Assembly (NCBI GenBank): GCA_964019165.1
Contig: OZ025276.1
Span: forward strand, 4,587,840-4,651,839
Direction of reading: 5' to 3'
DNA: 64,000 bases
Origin: Mastigias papua
Lineage: Eukaryota; Cnidaria; Scyphozoa; Rhizostomeae; Mastigiidae
A program made the translations under genes and the position numbers. This document shows, in pieces, positions 1 to 13,503 of this stretch (positions within the stretch are counted from its first letter, which is position 1; each line of letters opens with the position of its first letter). Below the pieces are notes generated by a model. It was not told the DNA's origin. It did no database searches and saw nothing but the letters and a program-made list of their open reading frames with translations.

Positions 1-2033
1 CCGATACTCGAATTAATCAAAGATTACAACAGTTAGCTACACACTGTTCTGTACAAAAGGACAATGTTATCTTACAGTCCTTTGCGTACTCATACATATT
101 TATTTAAACTGATAGACAGCACGCAGACCATTAGTAGATACCACTGCATAAGTGAAAGATGTCCATGTACAGCCTGGAAGTTCCAACTTTAGATGTCATT
201 TCTAACCACTATATAGACCCGAGTCACGGCACATTGATACTCACAATCTGCCTCAGCTTAATACCCAAACTGTTTTTCAATGAAGGTACAATACTGTCCG
301 TCTAGACAATAGTCGATATTACACACTTGCCTGAAGATATTTGACAGTCAAATACCACAAGTTTATTCAAGCGATTACTCCTTCTGTCTTATCACACCAC
401 ATTTACTCTGGAAAGCACTGACATTATCCATGAAGAACCACAGAATCAAACAGTGATAATAAGACCCTCCTTATTTACTTCCTACTCAGACTTTATCACG
501 TGTTAGCATTAGTCTTCCAACAAGTGCAGACAGCATTCTTACATTGTCATTTACATTAATATCCTCCTTCATTTACTTAAAAAACATTCTTAGTATCATT
601 TCTACCCAATAATACCATTCTTATATTCTATGCAATGTAATTTCGATGTTACTCAATTCCCACTTAAAATTTCCGTAGCAAATATACCTTAGATGTCACT
701 GCATTACTATATTTACATATTATTCAGTCTGACCAAATTGGATAGTATTTTTCATATTCTCCAACTTTCTGCATAATATGTTAATTACACATAGTTACAT
801 GGGTTATGCGTTTTCAGGTTCACTTGTGTGTTGTTGCCAAGGGAACCTGTTATGCTTCCCCCAGTGAGTTTCGCACCCCAAGATCTTTGGCTACTTTACA
901 CACACTACCTGCTATTTACGGCCCTTTCAACAGCAATCACCTTAACTCATAGCAAAATTACTCTTTCATATACATTGCAACAATACTACACACCCTCCCA
1001 ATTCATACCAATTTCTCTCATTTTATCCCGCAAAACTCACTGAAATAAGGATTACCCAAACAAAGGATGCAACCTTGATGTGGTGTTTGGGCTTACAACC
1101 AATGCATCTAGCAACAACACAGCATATATCTTCTATATTCTGGGTCACAACTAATTCTCTCATTTTTCTTCCCTAGATTACACCTTAATGAGTCTCATAT
1201 TTTCATTATGCTACACAGAAGTTTCTACAATATTATGACACAGACTAGCTTAGTACTGATAGCCCGCTAGACGCAGGCTCCCCTACCCCAGTTACCTGCA
1301 TTGGGTGTTTGAATGAAGTTGCAGATTAGCCTTGGAAAGACTAACACCGTGCCCCATCACAGCTACATGATCCACATTTGTGATGCTCATCAATCACAAC
1401 AGCGCACAGAATGATGGGAAGGTGATGTCATCCGCCTCTGTGAATGAGCACATGACCTTCAGTCCTCCATTGGTCAACTCAACCCAACTTGCAACAACAT
1501 ATTGTGCTGATAATGCTGCACTACCTGCGCTAGGCTACAGGCCTTTAGAAGATGAAAAAAAAAGTTGAAAAAGTACACAAACAAATTGTGCTAAAAATGC
1601 TCGGATACCTGCGCTAGGCTACGGGGCTTCTCTTAATATGTCATCTTTTTTTAGAGCCCCGTAGCCTAGCGCAGGTATCCGAGCATTTTTAGCACAATTT
1701 GTTTGTGTAATTTTTCAACTTTTTTTTTCATCTTCTAAAGGCCTGTAGCCTAGCACAGGTAGTGCAGCATTATCAGCACAATATGTTGTTGCAAGTTGGG
1801 TTGAGTTGACCAATGGAGGACTGAAGGTCATGTGCTCATTCACAGAGGCGGATGACATCACCTTCCCATCATTCTGTGCGCTGTTGTGATTGATGAGCAT
1901 CACAAATGTGGATCATGTAGCTGTGATGGGGCACGGTGGTAGTCTTTCCAAGGCTAATCTGCAACTTCATTCAAACACCCAATGCGGGTAACTGGGGTAG
2001 GGGAGCCTGCGTCTAGCGGGCTATCAGTACTAA
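1..2033 (+). mobile_element. Helitron H1, 3' part (5' end outside window)
   Basis: Bases ~790-1250 closely match 14,597-15,055 of Helitron H3, including the shared words GGGTTATGCGTTTTCAGG and TTGTTGCCAAGGGAAC. Both stretches run into a long palindrome and the same 3' terminus. The end at 2033 reads hairpin (2004-2022), 11-nt tail, CTAA, as expected of a Helitron 3' end (hairpin ~10 nt before CTRR). No transposase coding remains here; 1-790 is AT-rich with no supported gene. The next base, 2034, starts another Helitron 5' end. The left boundary is unknown. Confidence 0.7.
1250..2033. repeat. 784-bp palindrome forming the 3' end of H1
   Basis: The two arms are reverse complements with very few differences, centred near 1640. 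Both outer ends carry the Helitron terminal sequence (TTAGTACTGATAGCCCGCT and its complement). The core near the centre holds the word TACCTGCGCTAGGCTACGG facing both ways, also found in the other three palindromes. The mirrored 62-codon open frames at 1380-1568 (+) and 1715-1903 (-) are products of the palindrome, not genes. Confidence 0.9.
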
Positions 2034-5000
2034 TCTCTATATACTAAGATGCCTATATGCTAATTTATGCCAGACCAATAACAGGGCTCGATTGGTACCA
2101 CGTGATTCTCGAAGATCAAAGGGGCCTGCAGGTAGCGCGTGAAATTATCTATTCCTGCCGGGTGCGGGGGCTAGAGCTGAGATTTGTTTCGAGGGTCGAT
2201 GCAGGTGTTCTACTTTGTACATATGGTGAGATCCTAATTTTATCTGTTTTTTTCGCCGAGATATTCGACTGTCTGTGAGACCTTATGCGAGCCTTTGTTT
2301 GCCTCTATTGTTCTCCATTGTCTTCGTCCGCAAAGTTGACCAGCTCCCAGTACCACGCGTGCTCTCACAAACTGATGTGGTTCCTCGCGGTATTGGAGAG
2401 GTGGTTACTTTTCCCTCAGGTGAGTAGCTGTTGTCGTGCCAAAAGGGTTGATTCGTAGTTTGCAGTGATTCCTTCCACAGATGTATGCGTTGTCTATGGG
2501 TTTCAGCAACCTGTGGCGTTGATTTCGGCCAGATTGCACTGTTCTCCCTCACGCGACTAGCAGCATGACAGTTGAGCATTTGCCTCGAGGAGACTTTCTG
2601 TCTTTGCTGCAGGTGAGTTGTCGTTTTTGTTATACCTTCTAATTTGATGTATGTTCTAATGTGTTTTCTTCCTCGGATCTATGCAATTTTTACTTTCATC
2701 GGGTGTTTATTTCCAAATTTTCACCCGGTTTGCAATACCTTCCCTCGGGGGTATTTCGCCATGACAGTTTGCCACTTTAGGCAGTGTTTGCAAGGTGGAG
2801 ATTAATGTAGTGACTTCGAGGAGAAATTTGTCTGTATTCGGCTAGATACTTCTTTGGTTTATGTGTGAAGGTATCGGTTTATATTTGCCCCTTTATGTCC
2901 TTTCTTGATTGTATGCTTTTGCGAAGGTTGTCTGAGATGTACCTATTTTGAGCAAATTCGCACGAGATTGCATGCATGGTATGTTGGTGGTACCAGATTC
3001 GTTCAGGCCTGGTGATTTTTGTCGCTAAATAGCCGTTGTTTTTCTACCAAGGTCTGGTGCAATAGGTTTCCCATGCGTGCCGTCATGAGCGAGGGGTTTT
3101 CTCAGTGATTTTCATGTCGTTTTACTTTGAGGGGTTTTCCGAGATCAGTTTCATTTCAGACATAGCTATCACGGCGGGGCAGTAGATTCTGAAATTATAC
3201 ATGCTATAAATCGCTGTGGAATCTACTACAATGTCCGTGAGTGGTTAATAGTTGTAACCCAGTTCCGTTTTGCTTCTAGAATGAATACATTTGCTGGGTT
3301 TGCCAAGTACCGTGTCTATCAACTCATGGCCAATACACTGGGGTACTGGATTCTTAGGAGCATTTGTGTTAATTGTTCTCAAATATATACTCTGAAGTGT
3401 TTATATCGTACTTGCTAAGGATGTTTGGTATAATCCCTCTACCTTTTAAGTGTACGTGAGTTTCGATTTTGTTGTAGATGGTCGCGTGAAATATGATATG
3501 TTCCTGACGTTATCTTACGATAGCAGTTCTTTTGTTTCCGAACAATACACATGACCGCATGTTTGTGGTTGAGGAGTTTCCACAGATGGGATTGTGCTGT
3601 TGGCATTGCAACTGAACTTTGATGCGTTTTTCTACATGGTAAGTCGCCTGTTGTCTTTCAAAAGCTTCGAGTTGGTTTTACCAGTGCTTTTATCCTTACA
3701 TGTTTGTGTTTGCTAGGTCTAAATATGGTGTAGCGGACTCTTTTCATGGAGATTCTCTCGGTTTGCCTCGGCGCTGTGTTATACATGCTATGTTCCAGTT
3801 CCATTGACTTTTCCTTCACAAATGCACTGTGATATTGCTCTTAGAGTTTGATGCAACTATTCACGGAGTATTAACAGTAATATTCCTTGCTGGACTGAGA
3901 TTTAGTAATGTTATTGGTGCTTAATTTAATGGCAGAAAATGAAGTATCATCACAGTCATCCTTAAAGGCATTGGCTAAATTGTTGATTTTATTTCTCATT
4001 CGCCCATTTAACCGTACAAGCATTTATATTGGAGAATGGTTACTGTTTTGCTTCTAAGACGATATTTATTAATGGTGATTTGAGAGAGATTTAATAATTT
4101 TGTTTCTGGGGCGTTATCGGCAAGCCATTTTTCTTCAGATCGCTTGATTTTCGCTACTACATTGCCGCTGTGCCACTGCTAACGTTTACTTCTGCCTACG
4201 TCTGGTATTTATAAGATCCTAGAGTATTATACCCTGATACACTAGGAGTTTGTACCGTGCTCTTGCCGTTTAACTCATGTGTTGGACTTCAGGATATCTC
4301 AGAATTAGGCCGTTTTGTTTACGTTTTTAATGTTGCTAATCAATTCTAATTAGCCCTTAGCTTTTACCATGCAGTCATTCCAACCTAAAGCTAAGCTGTT
4401 GTTCAATGTATTCTTTGCAGCATTGTAGCTAGATAGCTGTACATTCCCATTTTGTTTCAATCCAATATAATAGGGAATGTTTTGTATATGTATTTAGTAC
4501 CCCATACATGAGACATTACTCATTATATTACTCTATATATTACCTCTGTGTTTACATCTGGTTCATAGTTGTTTCAGTGTATGTAGTAGTGTTATTTTTG
4601 TGTAGTCAAGGTGCATTGTCCTGTTATGATGACTGTGTATTTACTGGGAGACATGCCACTTTCAGTCTGAGATCACATGTTACAAATACCATTACTGATT
4701 TCCATAGATCATTCTGCACATGATGATATAGATTTCAGGAATGAATAAGTAGTAGCTAGCAACATCGTGTGTATTGTCCCCTTCATCCCCCCCTTGCAAC
4801 TACTATTTTGTGTTGAAATCTGATTTTGTGATTCATGTTCTACAGTGTATCACCCATTCATGCAATAAGCTCCTCTGCAGTTATTATATGAGGGTATAAT
4901 ATATAATATGTATGTGATAGTATTTTAATTCTATGAACATAAGCTATGATGTCCTCTGAGGTATTAAAGTTGAATAGTTGCTAAGTTTTCATGCCTCTAG

Positions 5001-5158
5001 CACAATATTATATGAGATTGTAAGTGAATAATATACCAGATGAAAGAGACAACCTTGCATTTAAATTTGTATGGAAACCTTTATCTATGACACAGTGTTA
5101 ATGATTAGACTTTATTTGTATCCACAAGTTGACAATTGAATATAGTAGTTAAATTAAA

Positions 5159-5236
<78 letters not shown>
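5159..5236. repeat. (ATG)n microsatellite, ~26 units
   Basis: Uninterrupted GAT/ATG trinucleotide run inside the H2 body. Confidence 0.95.
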
Positions 5237-5279
5237 TTTAGGAGTCAGTAAATTCAATCATCACATGTATTCATTTGTT

Positions 5280-6235
5280 AACTGTAATCCAGAGAGCTGT
5301 GTGGGTTATTTGTTTTAGGTCATACACAGTTATATATGCAGTAAAATATATTGCATTTAGAGAGAAAATACACAAGACAATATTGTATAGAGTTTGACTA
5401 ATTTAGTGTTATTTGATGGGAGATGATTAGTGGTTACAACCAACTGGTAATTTGCTACATTGTACTAGACTCCTTAGGTAAACCTTGATTTCCATGCATA
5501 CATTTACCTGCAATTTATGATGTTTTAAGGGCTTAAGTAGAACAAGCTCTTGGCACAAATATTTATTTCATATTTGTACTCCAGATAGTAGCGACGGTTT
5601 TTCATGTGCATTGATATACAGCAACATATCAAGTAGAATATTCTATTGTACTGAGAAACATGTTGCAATAGACAATATATTATATCTGTCCATTACCACA
5701 CTGTAGGAGATTTAGGAAGATTAATGTTTACAACCAGATTACAGTTGCACTCATGTATTTCAATTTATATACAATATTTAACCTGTTATACACTGCAAAT
5801 TTCCCTGCTACATTGTACTAGACTCCTTAGGCTATAATTGATTTCTATGCATAAGGATACATGTGATTGTGGTATTTTGAGGGATTAAGTAGTACATACT
5901 AGCACCACACATAATCATTTTAGTAACCCTAATGCAAGTAGCGATGTAGGTTCTTGATTTTTATTCATACTCAGCTATATATGTGTTATATTATTCGTAT
6001 TCTATGGAGACGCATGAAGTTATGCACAATATTTAATATAAATAACTTTACCCTATTACATTGTACTAGACCCTGTAGGTTACAAGTGATTCTCATGCTT
6101 AAGAATGCATTTGATTGTGGTATTTTAAGGAATTAGTATAGGGTATAACCACACATTTCATTACCTCAGTTTAATCCAGATAGCAGTGAAAGCTATTCAT
6201 TTTCATTTATACACAGCTGTATATGTAGTATATTA
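5280..6235 (+). repeat. Degenerate ~240-350 bp tandem repeats in H2
   Basis: Two alternating words recur. One is CCAGATAG...ACACAGCTATATATG...TATATTAT, at about 5289, 5582, 5934 and 6175. The other is ACATTGTACTAGACTCC..., at about 5456, 5812 and 6057. The last unit is cut at 6235 by H3 and resumes at 15,639 with GTATTCTATGG...ATGCACAATAT, matching about 5997-6035. This gives a paralogous empty site for H3. Confidence 0.7.
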
Positions 6236-8546
6236 TCACTATATACTAAGATCCCTATATGATAATTTATGCCAAACCAATCAGATTGCTCGAAATTGTA
6301 CCACGTGACCTGATATCGCGCACACGATCTCCTCCCAGGGTATTTGTTCCATGGCCCCCAAATTTCTGTCAAAGGTGGCCATTTGGGTCTACTACTTACA
6401 TAAGAAGAGATATGATTTTTATCATTTTTTTTGCCGAGTTATTCCACTTTCCTCTTATCGCCATTCACTGTTTTTCTACTCTAGACACTCAATGCTCCTC
6501 CGTTCGGGCTCCTGCACAGTTTTTGTTTTTTCGGGGGGTTCTCACTCTGCCCGCATTTGCCTCTCAATAGCTTCCTTACTGCTGATTGTCCTCCTCTATA
6601 AGCAACAGTTACCTCCGTCGTTGTTTTTCTGCAATCGCATGGTCAACTTTGAGGTGATTGATATTCAGTATCTTTGTTCTTGAGCGAGCTTTGAGAGAGG
6701 CACGAACGTGTTTTTAGAGCAAAGTCAAGAACTTCTTCAACTTGTGAGTACTTTTTATTCTTTTCATTTTTGCTCCTGTACTAGCATCACATTTCATCTT
6801 TTCATCACAAGAAATCTCTGTTATCAGCTTTGACGGAATTCCATACGAGATTGTTGGTTGGTATGGCCTACGTTTACTTGTATTTATGAATAAATCGTCC
6901 TTTGCTTTGTTTCTTCGTCTGTTTATCATTGTGTAGTGGATGTAGTTCTTGACAATAATGTTTTATCCTTTGTTTCTACGGTTGGCAGTTGAAGTAGACA
7001 AGGTCATTCTTAATTGTAAACATTTGCCAAACTTCATTCATTCCCCTCGTGTGTTAGCAGTTCCCGCAAGCCCCTTAGACTTTTTCATGTACACAGGAAC
7101 GATATTACTGTTATTGAGGATTTGAGACTGTTATTTTAGTAAGCATAGCATTTTTTCCTGTGTTAAGCTGTGCGTTCACTTGCTTTCCCCGTCATTTTGG
7201 CACTTCAGATGGCAAATTTCTTATTCCGCCATGTTGTCATTAACCATGCGTCCTTCCCCTCGCGTTTGAGCAGTTGAATCACCTCGCTTTGTAGTTTGCA
7301 CATAAAACAGCATTTCCCCCCTTTGTTATGCATGTTATCTTGATATTGTAGTAGCATAGTGATTCGCGTTGAATACTGCTGTGCGTTTACTCTCTTTCCC
7401 GTTTATTTTCCTCAAGAATTCAATTAGCTGGACAACTTCCTTCTGCCGCCATGTTTTGACATTCGGCATGCTTCCTTTACCTCGCGTTCTGCACGTTTCG
7501 GCATACTCCCAATGTATTTTAAGATATAAGCGCACTTTATTGCCCTTCTACCGGGTTTTGTCATCATATTCAACTGGCAGAGTAATTTGTATTTATGTAA
7601 ACTGTGCATTCACTCCCCTTTAGATTTATTTTCATGAATGATGTCATTAGCCAGCTTCCTTCCCCTCGTGGTGTACTGCTTGGCATTCAGACCTTATATT
7701 TACTTTGCAAAACACTGTATAGTTTTCTTTTAAGCATAATTTTTAAGCTAAAGTTTTTTGCCTAGAGAGTTCATCATGTATCTAGATTGTATTTTACATT
7801 CATATGGTATTTTCCCAGCAAAGTTTGCATTGTTAGTGTATAGAGATATAAACACCCCTTCTCCGAATTGTTTTTTACCTGCCTTTCAACAACCATTCTC
7901 TGCTACCGCTTTCTTTTTCTGTACTTCATCTATTACATGAAACCTGTCTTTTCTAAACTATTTCACTTTTTATAACACTCCAGTGCCCCACAGGCAGATA
8001 GACAGATACCACACTAGCATGACAGTGTCACAGGATATATGTACAAATTCAGCAATTTACAGGACGCATTTCTATCCACATTGGGCTCTCAATTTTGTAT
8101 CACCTGCAGGTCAAAAAACCCAGTACCTTAATTGGGGCAAGCAGTACCAGAGTGACATTAAATATGCATTTTTGTTCTTTTTTGACTTTTCTATTTTATC
8201 AGATAAGGCATCCAGTAATCATGTTTTTGACCTTTGTGAGCAGTCATGAACCAAGAGCCTTTGACATTGACTACAGAAATAGTTATTTACAGTAGGATTG
8301 GTACATGTATTCTCATCTTATTTTCCTCTCAAACCTTCTAAACTTCTTTACAGTCATAATTTCAACATTTGTGGTCTACTTTGTACAATCAAATCATTCA
8401 GGAGTTACTATTAGCAAGTTACTATTTGTTCTACATCAGCTCACTGCATATTTTCTCTCCTTCTTTACACTTTTTCCCCCTGCTGCTACTTATCTCCACT
8501 CTCTTCTTATCCATTACTTTCTTTACTACTCACAGCTATTTTCAGC
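6236..8546 (+). other. 5' untranslated part of Helitron H3
   Basis: No protein domain seen. The first ~250 bases match H4 from 16,274, including TACCACGTGACCTGAT (with a CACGTG box), CTCCTCCCAGGGTAT and GGTCTACTACTTACATAAGA. This marks a conserved Helitron 5' leader. It probably holds the promoter, but none can be placed. Confidence 0.6.
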
Positions 8547-11500
8547 ATGCCACGTTTACGACGCCCGCGTGTAGATGATAGAAGGAGACTAACCCGATAT
8601 CGAAACCGTCAACAGCAGGTAGTTGATCAAGCTGTAGATAACAATCATGATCCTCCAGTGATTGCTGCAATGAATGACCTGGCTGTGTTACAGCTACAAC
8701 ATCCAGCTGTAAATGTCCCCATGCTACAAGGTGCACAACAGCCAGTCCTCCCTCAGCAGGATCATATCATTCAGCTGCCAGCACCGCATCGCCTAGGTGA
8801 CATGAACAACAGATGTCCACACTGTGCAGCGCGATATTTCCAAGAAGAGTGCACTACACAACGCGTGTTCAGAAGATGCTGTTTCCAAGGAAAAGTCGCC
8901 TTACCACAAATCCAGCTCCCATCAAATAATATTGTGGAGCTTTTCACCGGTGACACAGCACATTCACGTCACTTCTTGGAACACATTCGCCACTACAATG
9001 CAGTGATGGCAATGGCTTCTTGGAATGCTACAGTCACTGAGCACGCAGGTAGGGGACCAAGGGTTGTTACAATTCATGGTCAACCCTATCATCTCACAGC
9101 TGCCCAAGAAGCTCCACAAGGTATGCCACCTCAGTATGCACAGTTGTACATCCTTGACACCAATGAAGCAATGCACGAGAGGACTAATGATCCACGGAAT
9201 CACAACCTCCGGCCTGACATTTTGCAGCTTCTACAGGATGAACTACTTGCAGTCAATCCATATGCACGGCAATATCACAATATGGGTCACATCCTTCAGA
9301 GGGAAAGGCAAATTGCTGCTGCAAACAATCAGCCTGTTCGTCCTGTCAAAATGATCATTGCAACACGACCATTTCAAGATAGGCGATATGCTAATCCCAC
9401 AGCAACAGAGATTGCAGCAGTGTATGTCGATAATGATGGTACTGCACCCAATCCAGCAGACCGAGATCTTGAAGTGTATCCTGCTCAACCCAATGCACCA
9501 CACACAGTCAAGATCAAGGTGACTTAGATGTATTCCTCCTTAAGAATTTGTGGCACCTATTTTAATAGTTGACCTTGCCTTAGTAGTGATCAATTATTCA
9601 GTATATTCTTCCCTTTCACTACCCTTCAATTTCAACTCAAAAAATTATTGAATGATACCCATGTACAGCAAGATGTTGAATAATATTGTCCTGGCTGAAT
9701 TGTTTTCCTCAGTGTATGGTAATATAGTTTTTGTTTTTGTTATGAATGTTATGAATTTGAATTAATTAATTCATATCAACTTCACATCAAGGCAACATCA
9801 CCAAATGCCGACCCTATGACCTACCCATTGCTGTTCTTCCATGGAGAAATGGGCTGGAATGTCAACATTCAGCGAAATGTTGTAGCCACTGAAAGGCAGC
9901 AAGGGGCAAGACGCAGAGCACGACTCACATTAAATGAGTTCTATGCTTTCAGAATTGCTGTGCGGGACAACTTCTCCACCATTCATCGTTCCCGTCTATT
10001 GCTTCAGCAGTACCTGGTTGATGCATTCACAAAAATTGAAGGGAATGAATTAGCCTACATCAGAACACACCAGCAACAACTGCGTGTGGAATCATACCAA
10101 GGCTTGATGGATCATTTAGGAAGACGTGCCCAAGCAGAAAATGTGACTGTAGGCTGCATTGTCATTCTTCCATCAAGTGTTGAAGGCAGTCAGAGAAACA
10201 TGTACCAAAAGTACCAAGATGCAATGACAATTGTAACAAAGCATGGAAAGCCAGACATTTTCCTCACAATGACAGCAAATCCAAAATGGCCTGAAATTCA
10301 GGAGAACTTGCTTCCACATCAAAATGCAAGTGACAGGCCAGACATTGTCAGCCGCGTCTTCACCTTGAAACTCAAGGAACTTCTTGATGATCTTCTTGAG
10401 AGACATGTACTTGGACATGTAACTGCATTTGTATATACCATTGAATTTCAGAAAAGAGGTTTACCGCATGCACATATGGTCTTATTTCTCACAGATACTG
10501 ACAAACCACGTACAGCACAAGATGTTGATTGCTTGGTGTCTGCAGAAATTCCAGATCCACAGGTGCAGCCAGAATTTCATGAGACTGTCAAAAGACACAT
10601 GATGCATGGCCCATGTGGTGACTTAGACCCTCATTGTGTCTGCATGGAAAATGGAGAGTGCAAACAGAATTTTCCAAAACCTCTCCAACAACAAACAGAA
10701 TTCAATGTTAATGGATATCCATTGTACAGACGACGTGGACAACACAGAGCACAACTACGTCGCCATACAGTGAATGACTCATGGGTGGTACCTCACAATC
10801 CTCACCTACTCATGAAGTTTAATTGCCATATGAATGTGGAGGTGTGCACAACTGTCAGGAGTGTGAAATACATTTTCAAGTATATCCACAAAGGCAATGA
10901 TGCTGCACATGTTGAAATCAGACAGAACCATCTCAACCATGATGAGATTTTGCAGCATCTCAATGCACGCTATGTTGGACCATACCAGGCAGTTTTCAGA
11001 CTCATGCAGTACAAGATGCATGACAAAAGCCACATCATCATCCGGCTTGCAATTCACCTACCACTTCAGCACAATGTATATTATCAGAATGGTAATGAAC
11101 TAGAGGCAGTTGATCGCAATCAACGTACAACACTGATAGCATTTTTCAAGCTCAATGAAGAGGATCAAAATGCACATCAGTATTTGTACCATGAGATTCC
11201 AGAACATTACACATTTGATAAACGAGCAAAAAAGTGGAATCCTAGACGACGACAGACTGCCCCAATCATCGGTAGAATTTATCAGGTTCAACCCTCTGAT
11301 CCGCAACGATTTGCTCTTCGCTTACTCCTTCTACACCGAACAGGAGTTACATCATTTGAAGACCTTAGAACAGTCCAGGGTCACATTCATGCCACATTCA
11401 AAGATGCAGCAAGAGCAATGGGATTGCTTGAGGATGATGCAGAACATAGGCGCTGTTTACAGGAGGCTGCAGTCATGAACATGCCCTCACAGCTGCGCCA

Positions 11501-13503
11501 ATTGTTTGCTACATTAATGGTATTTCAAACACCATCTGACATCAGAGCCCTTCTTGATGAATTCAAGGAAGCTATGTGTGACGATTTTATCAGACATGAC
11601 CACCTCCATGACCCAGAAGCTGCACTGCAGGACAGACACATTCATCTCTGTCTCTGGAACATTGACGCATGCCTCAGGGTTCATGGTAAGTCAATTTCAG
11701 ATATTGAGTTTTCTGATCTTCCACAGCTTCCACACAATTTCGTCCATCCACAAAATCACAATGACCAAATTGACATTGTTCATGAAAGACAGCTCGGTGA
11801 GCACATGCTACATCAGCTGAACAATGATCAACGCCACATTCATGACACCATTGTCAATGCAATCACATCAGATTCTCATCAGAATTGCTACTTTGTGGAT
11901 GGACCAGCTGGCACAGGTAAGACCTTTCTTTACAATACTGTAGTTCACAACCTTCAAGCTTTAGGAATACAGGTGAAATGTATGGCATATTCAGGAATTG
12001 CCAGCACATTGCTCATCAATGGAGCAACTGCACACTCCACATTTCAAATACCTATTCCTCTATTGCCTAATTCTACATGTAACATTAAAAGGCAAAGTGC
12101 CAGAGCTCAAATGCTGAGAGACACGGCAATCTTTATCTGGGATGAAGCATCAATGATCCCAGCAAATGCATTAAAGGCTGTGGATATCCTTCTCAGAGAT
12201 ATTACCCAGGTTGATAGACCTTTTGGGGGTAAATTCATGTTTCTTGGAGGTGATTTTAGACAGGTTCTCCCAGTTGTTCCCAGAGCAGGTAGAGAACAGA
12301 CTGTCCGCCAATGCATTATCAATTCACACCTGTGGCATCATTTTCACCAATTCCAACTGGTGACAAACATGAGAGCTGCTCGAGATGACACATACAGAGA
12401 ATTCTCTGAATGGCTCCTCAGAATTGGCACAGGTGATGAAGCACACGATGCAAATGATTACGTCACCCTTCCAGATGAGATCATGACAGAATCACTGCAA
12501 GAAATGATCAACTTTGTTTACCCACCAACTCAGCCTGGTGATGCAGATCTAATGCAAGATCCTACATACATGTCAGAGCGTTGCTGCTTAACACCACTGA
12601 ATGAGAACTCGCATGAAATCAATGATCTCATTCTACGCCAACTCCAAGGACCAGTGCACACATATCTGAGTACAGACAGAGTTGTCACTGATAATCCAGA
12701 GGAAGCTGCAGCATATCCAATGGAGTTCCTCAATGCACAGACACCCAGTGGACTACCAAAGCATAAACTGGAACTCAAGGTATACCCTTCACTGTATTCA
12801 GTTTATGAATACTACACAGTTTCTACCTCTGTCTAGATATCTTTCATATAAATTGTTCTCTTTTCATGCTATCCATACTTTCCCTACATGACATACACAT
12901 TATTTTGGTACATGACATATTGCGTAAACAGTCTACTTATTTTCACAGGTGCAAATATTCAGAATAGTCATAGCCCTTATACATATCTGATTGCCATATT
13001 TCAATCATATATGCTACACTTGTAGTTAGACATGCATAACAGTTTCATATGTAATCTCTTATTTACATTTAGTTACCTTCCTACAGGTTGGTGCTACCAT
13101 CATTTTGTTACGGAACATCAACCCAAAAAAGGGACTCTGCAATGGCACCCGTCTCATTGTACGGGACCTGCAACGCCATGTCATATGTGCAGAAATCATC
13201 ACAAGTGAGCACAGAGGTCAGTATGTCATGCTACCAAAGATAGCACTGTCATCACAAGATTCTGCTCTGCCAATCAACATTGTCAGGTGCCAATTTCCTG
13301 TCAGACTTGCATACTGCCTTACAATCAACAAGGCACAGGGACAATCATTGAGGTATGTTGGTGTTTACCTTCCTAAACCTGTGTTTAGTCATGGTCAGTT
13401 GTATGTGGCAGTGTCCAGAGCAAAATCATTTGCTGGCCTCAAAGTGTTCACAACAACTGGTAGACAGACACAGAATGTTGTTTACCGGGAAGTTCTCACA
13501 TAA
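8547..13503 (+). CDS. Helitron Rep-helicase transposase (three exons, intact)
   Basis: Rolling-circle transposase: an HUH endonuclease nicks and joins DNA, and a PIF1-like helicase unwinds it. Exons are 8547-9518, 9792-12,779 and 13,087-13,503. Both introns begin GT, end AG and are phase 0, giving about 1458 codons, normal for the family. Exon 1 has a Cys-rich N-terminal motif (CPHC...RRCCFQGKV). Exon 2 has the Rep domain with HAH (codons at 10,467-10,475) and the paired tyrosines YIFKYIHK, then Walker A GPAGTGKT (11,901-11,924), Walker B near 12,135 (IWDEAS) and [10 protein letters not shown]. Exon 3 holds the last helicase motifs ([24 protein letters not shown]). No OTU, RPA or extra endonuclease domain is seen, so it is a canonical Helitron and not a Helentron. 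No stop or frameshift interrupts the joined frame. The ATG at 8547 is the first in frame before the Cys-rich motif; an upstream non-coding exon cannot be excluded. Confidence 0.92.

Noticed and set aside
1380..1903. Two near-identical 62-codon frames on opposite strands
   Set aside because: Mirror images created by the palindrome; no domain and no sign of coding in sister palindromes.
5280..6235. CRISPR-like array
   Set aside because: The repeats are long, degenerate and AT-rich with no regular spacers, in a eukaryotic setting.
10173..12778. Minus-strand frames of 68-83 codons under the Helitron gene
   Set aside because: Shadows of the real coding frame.
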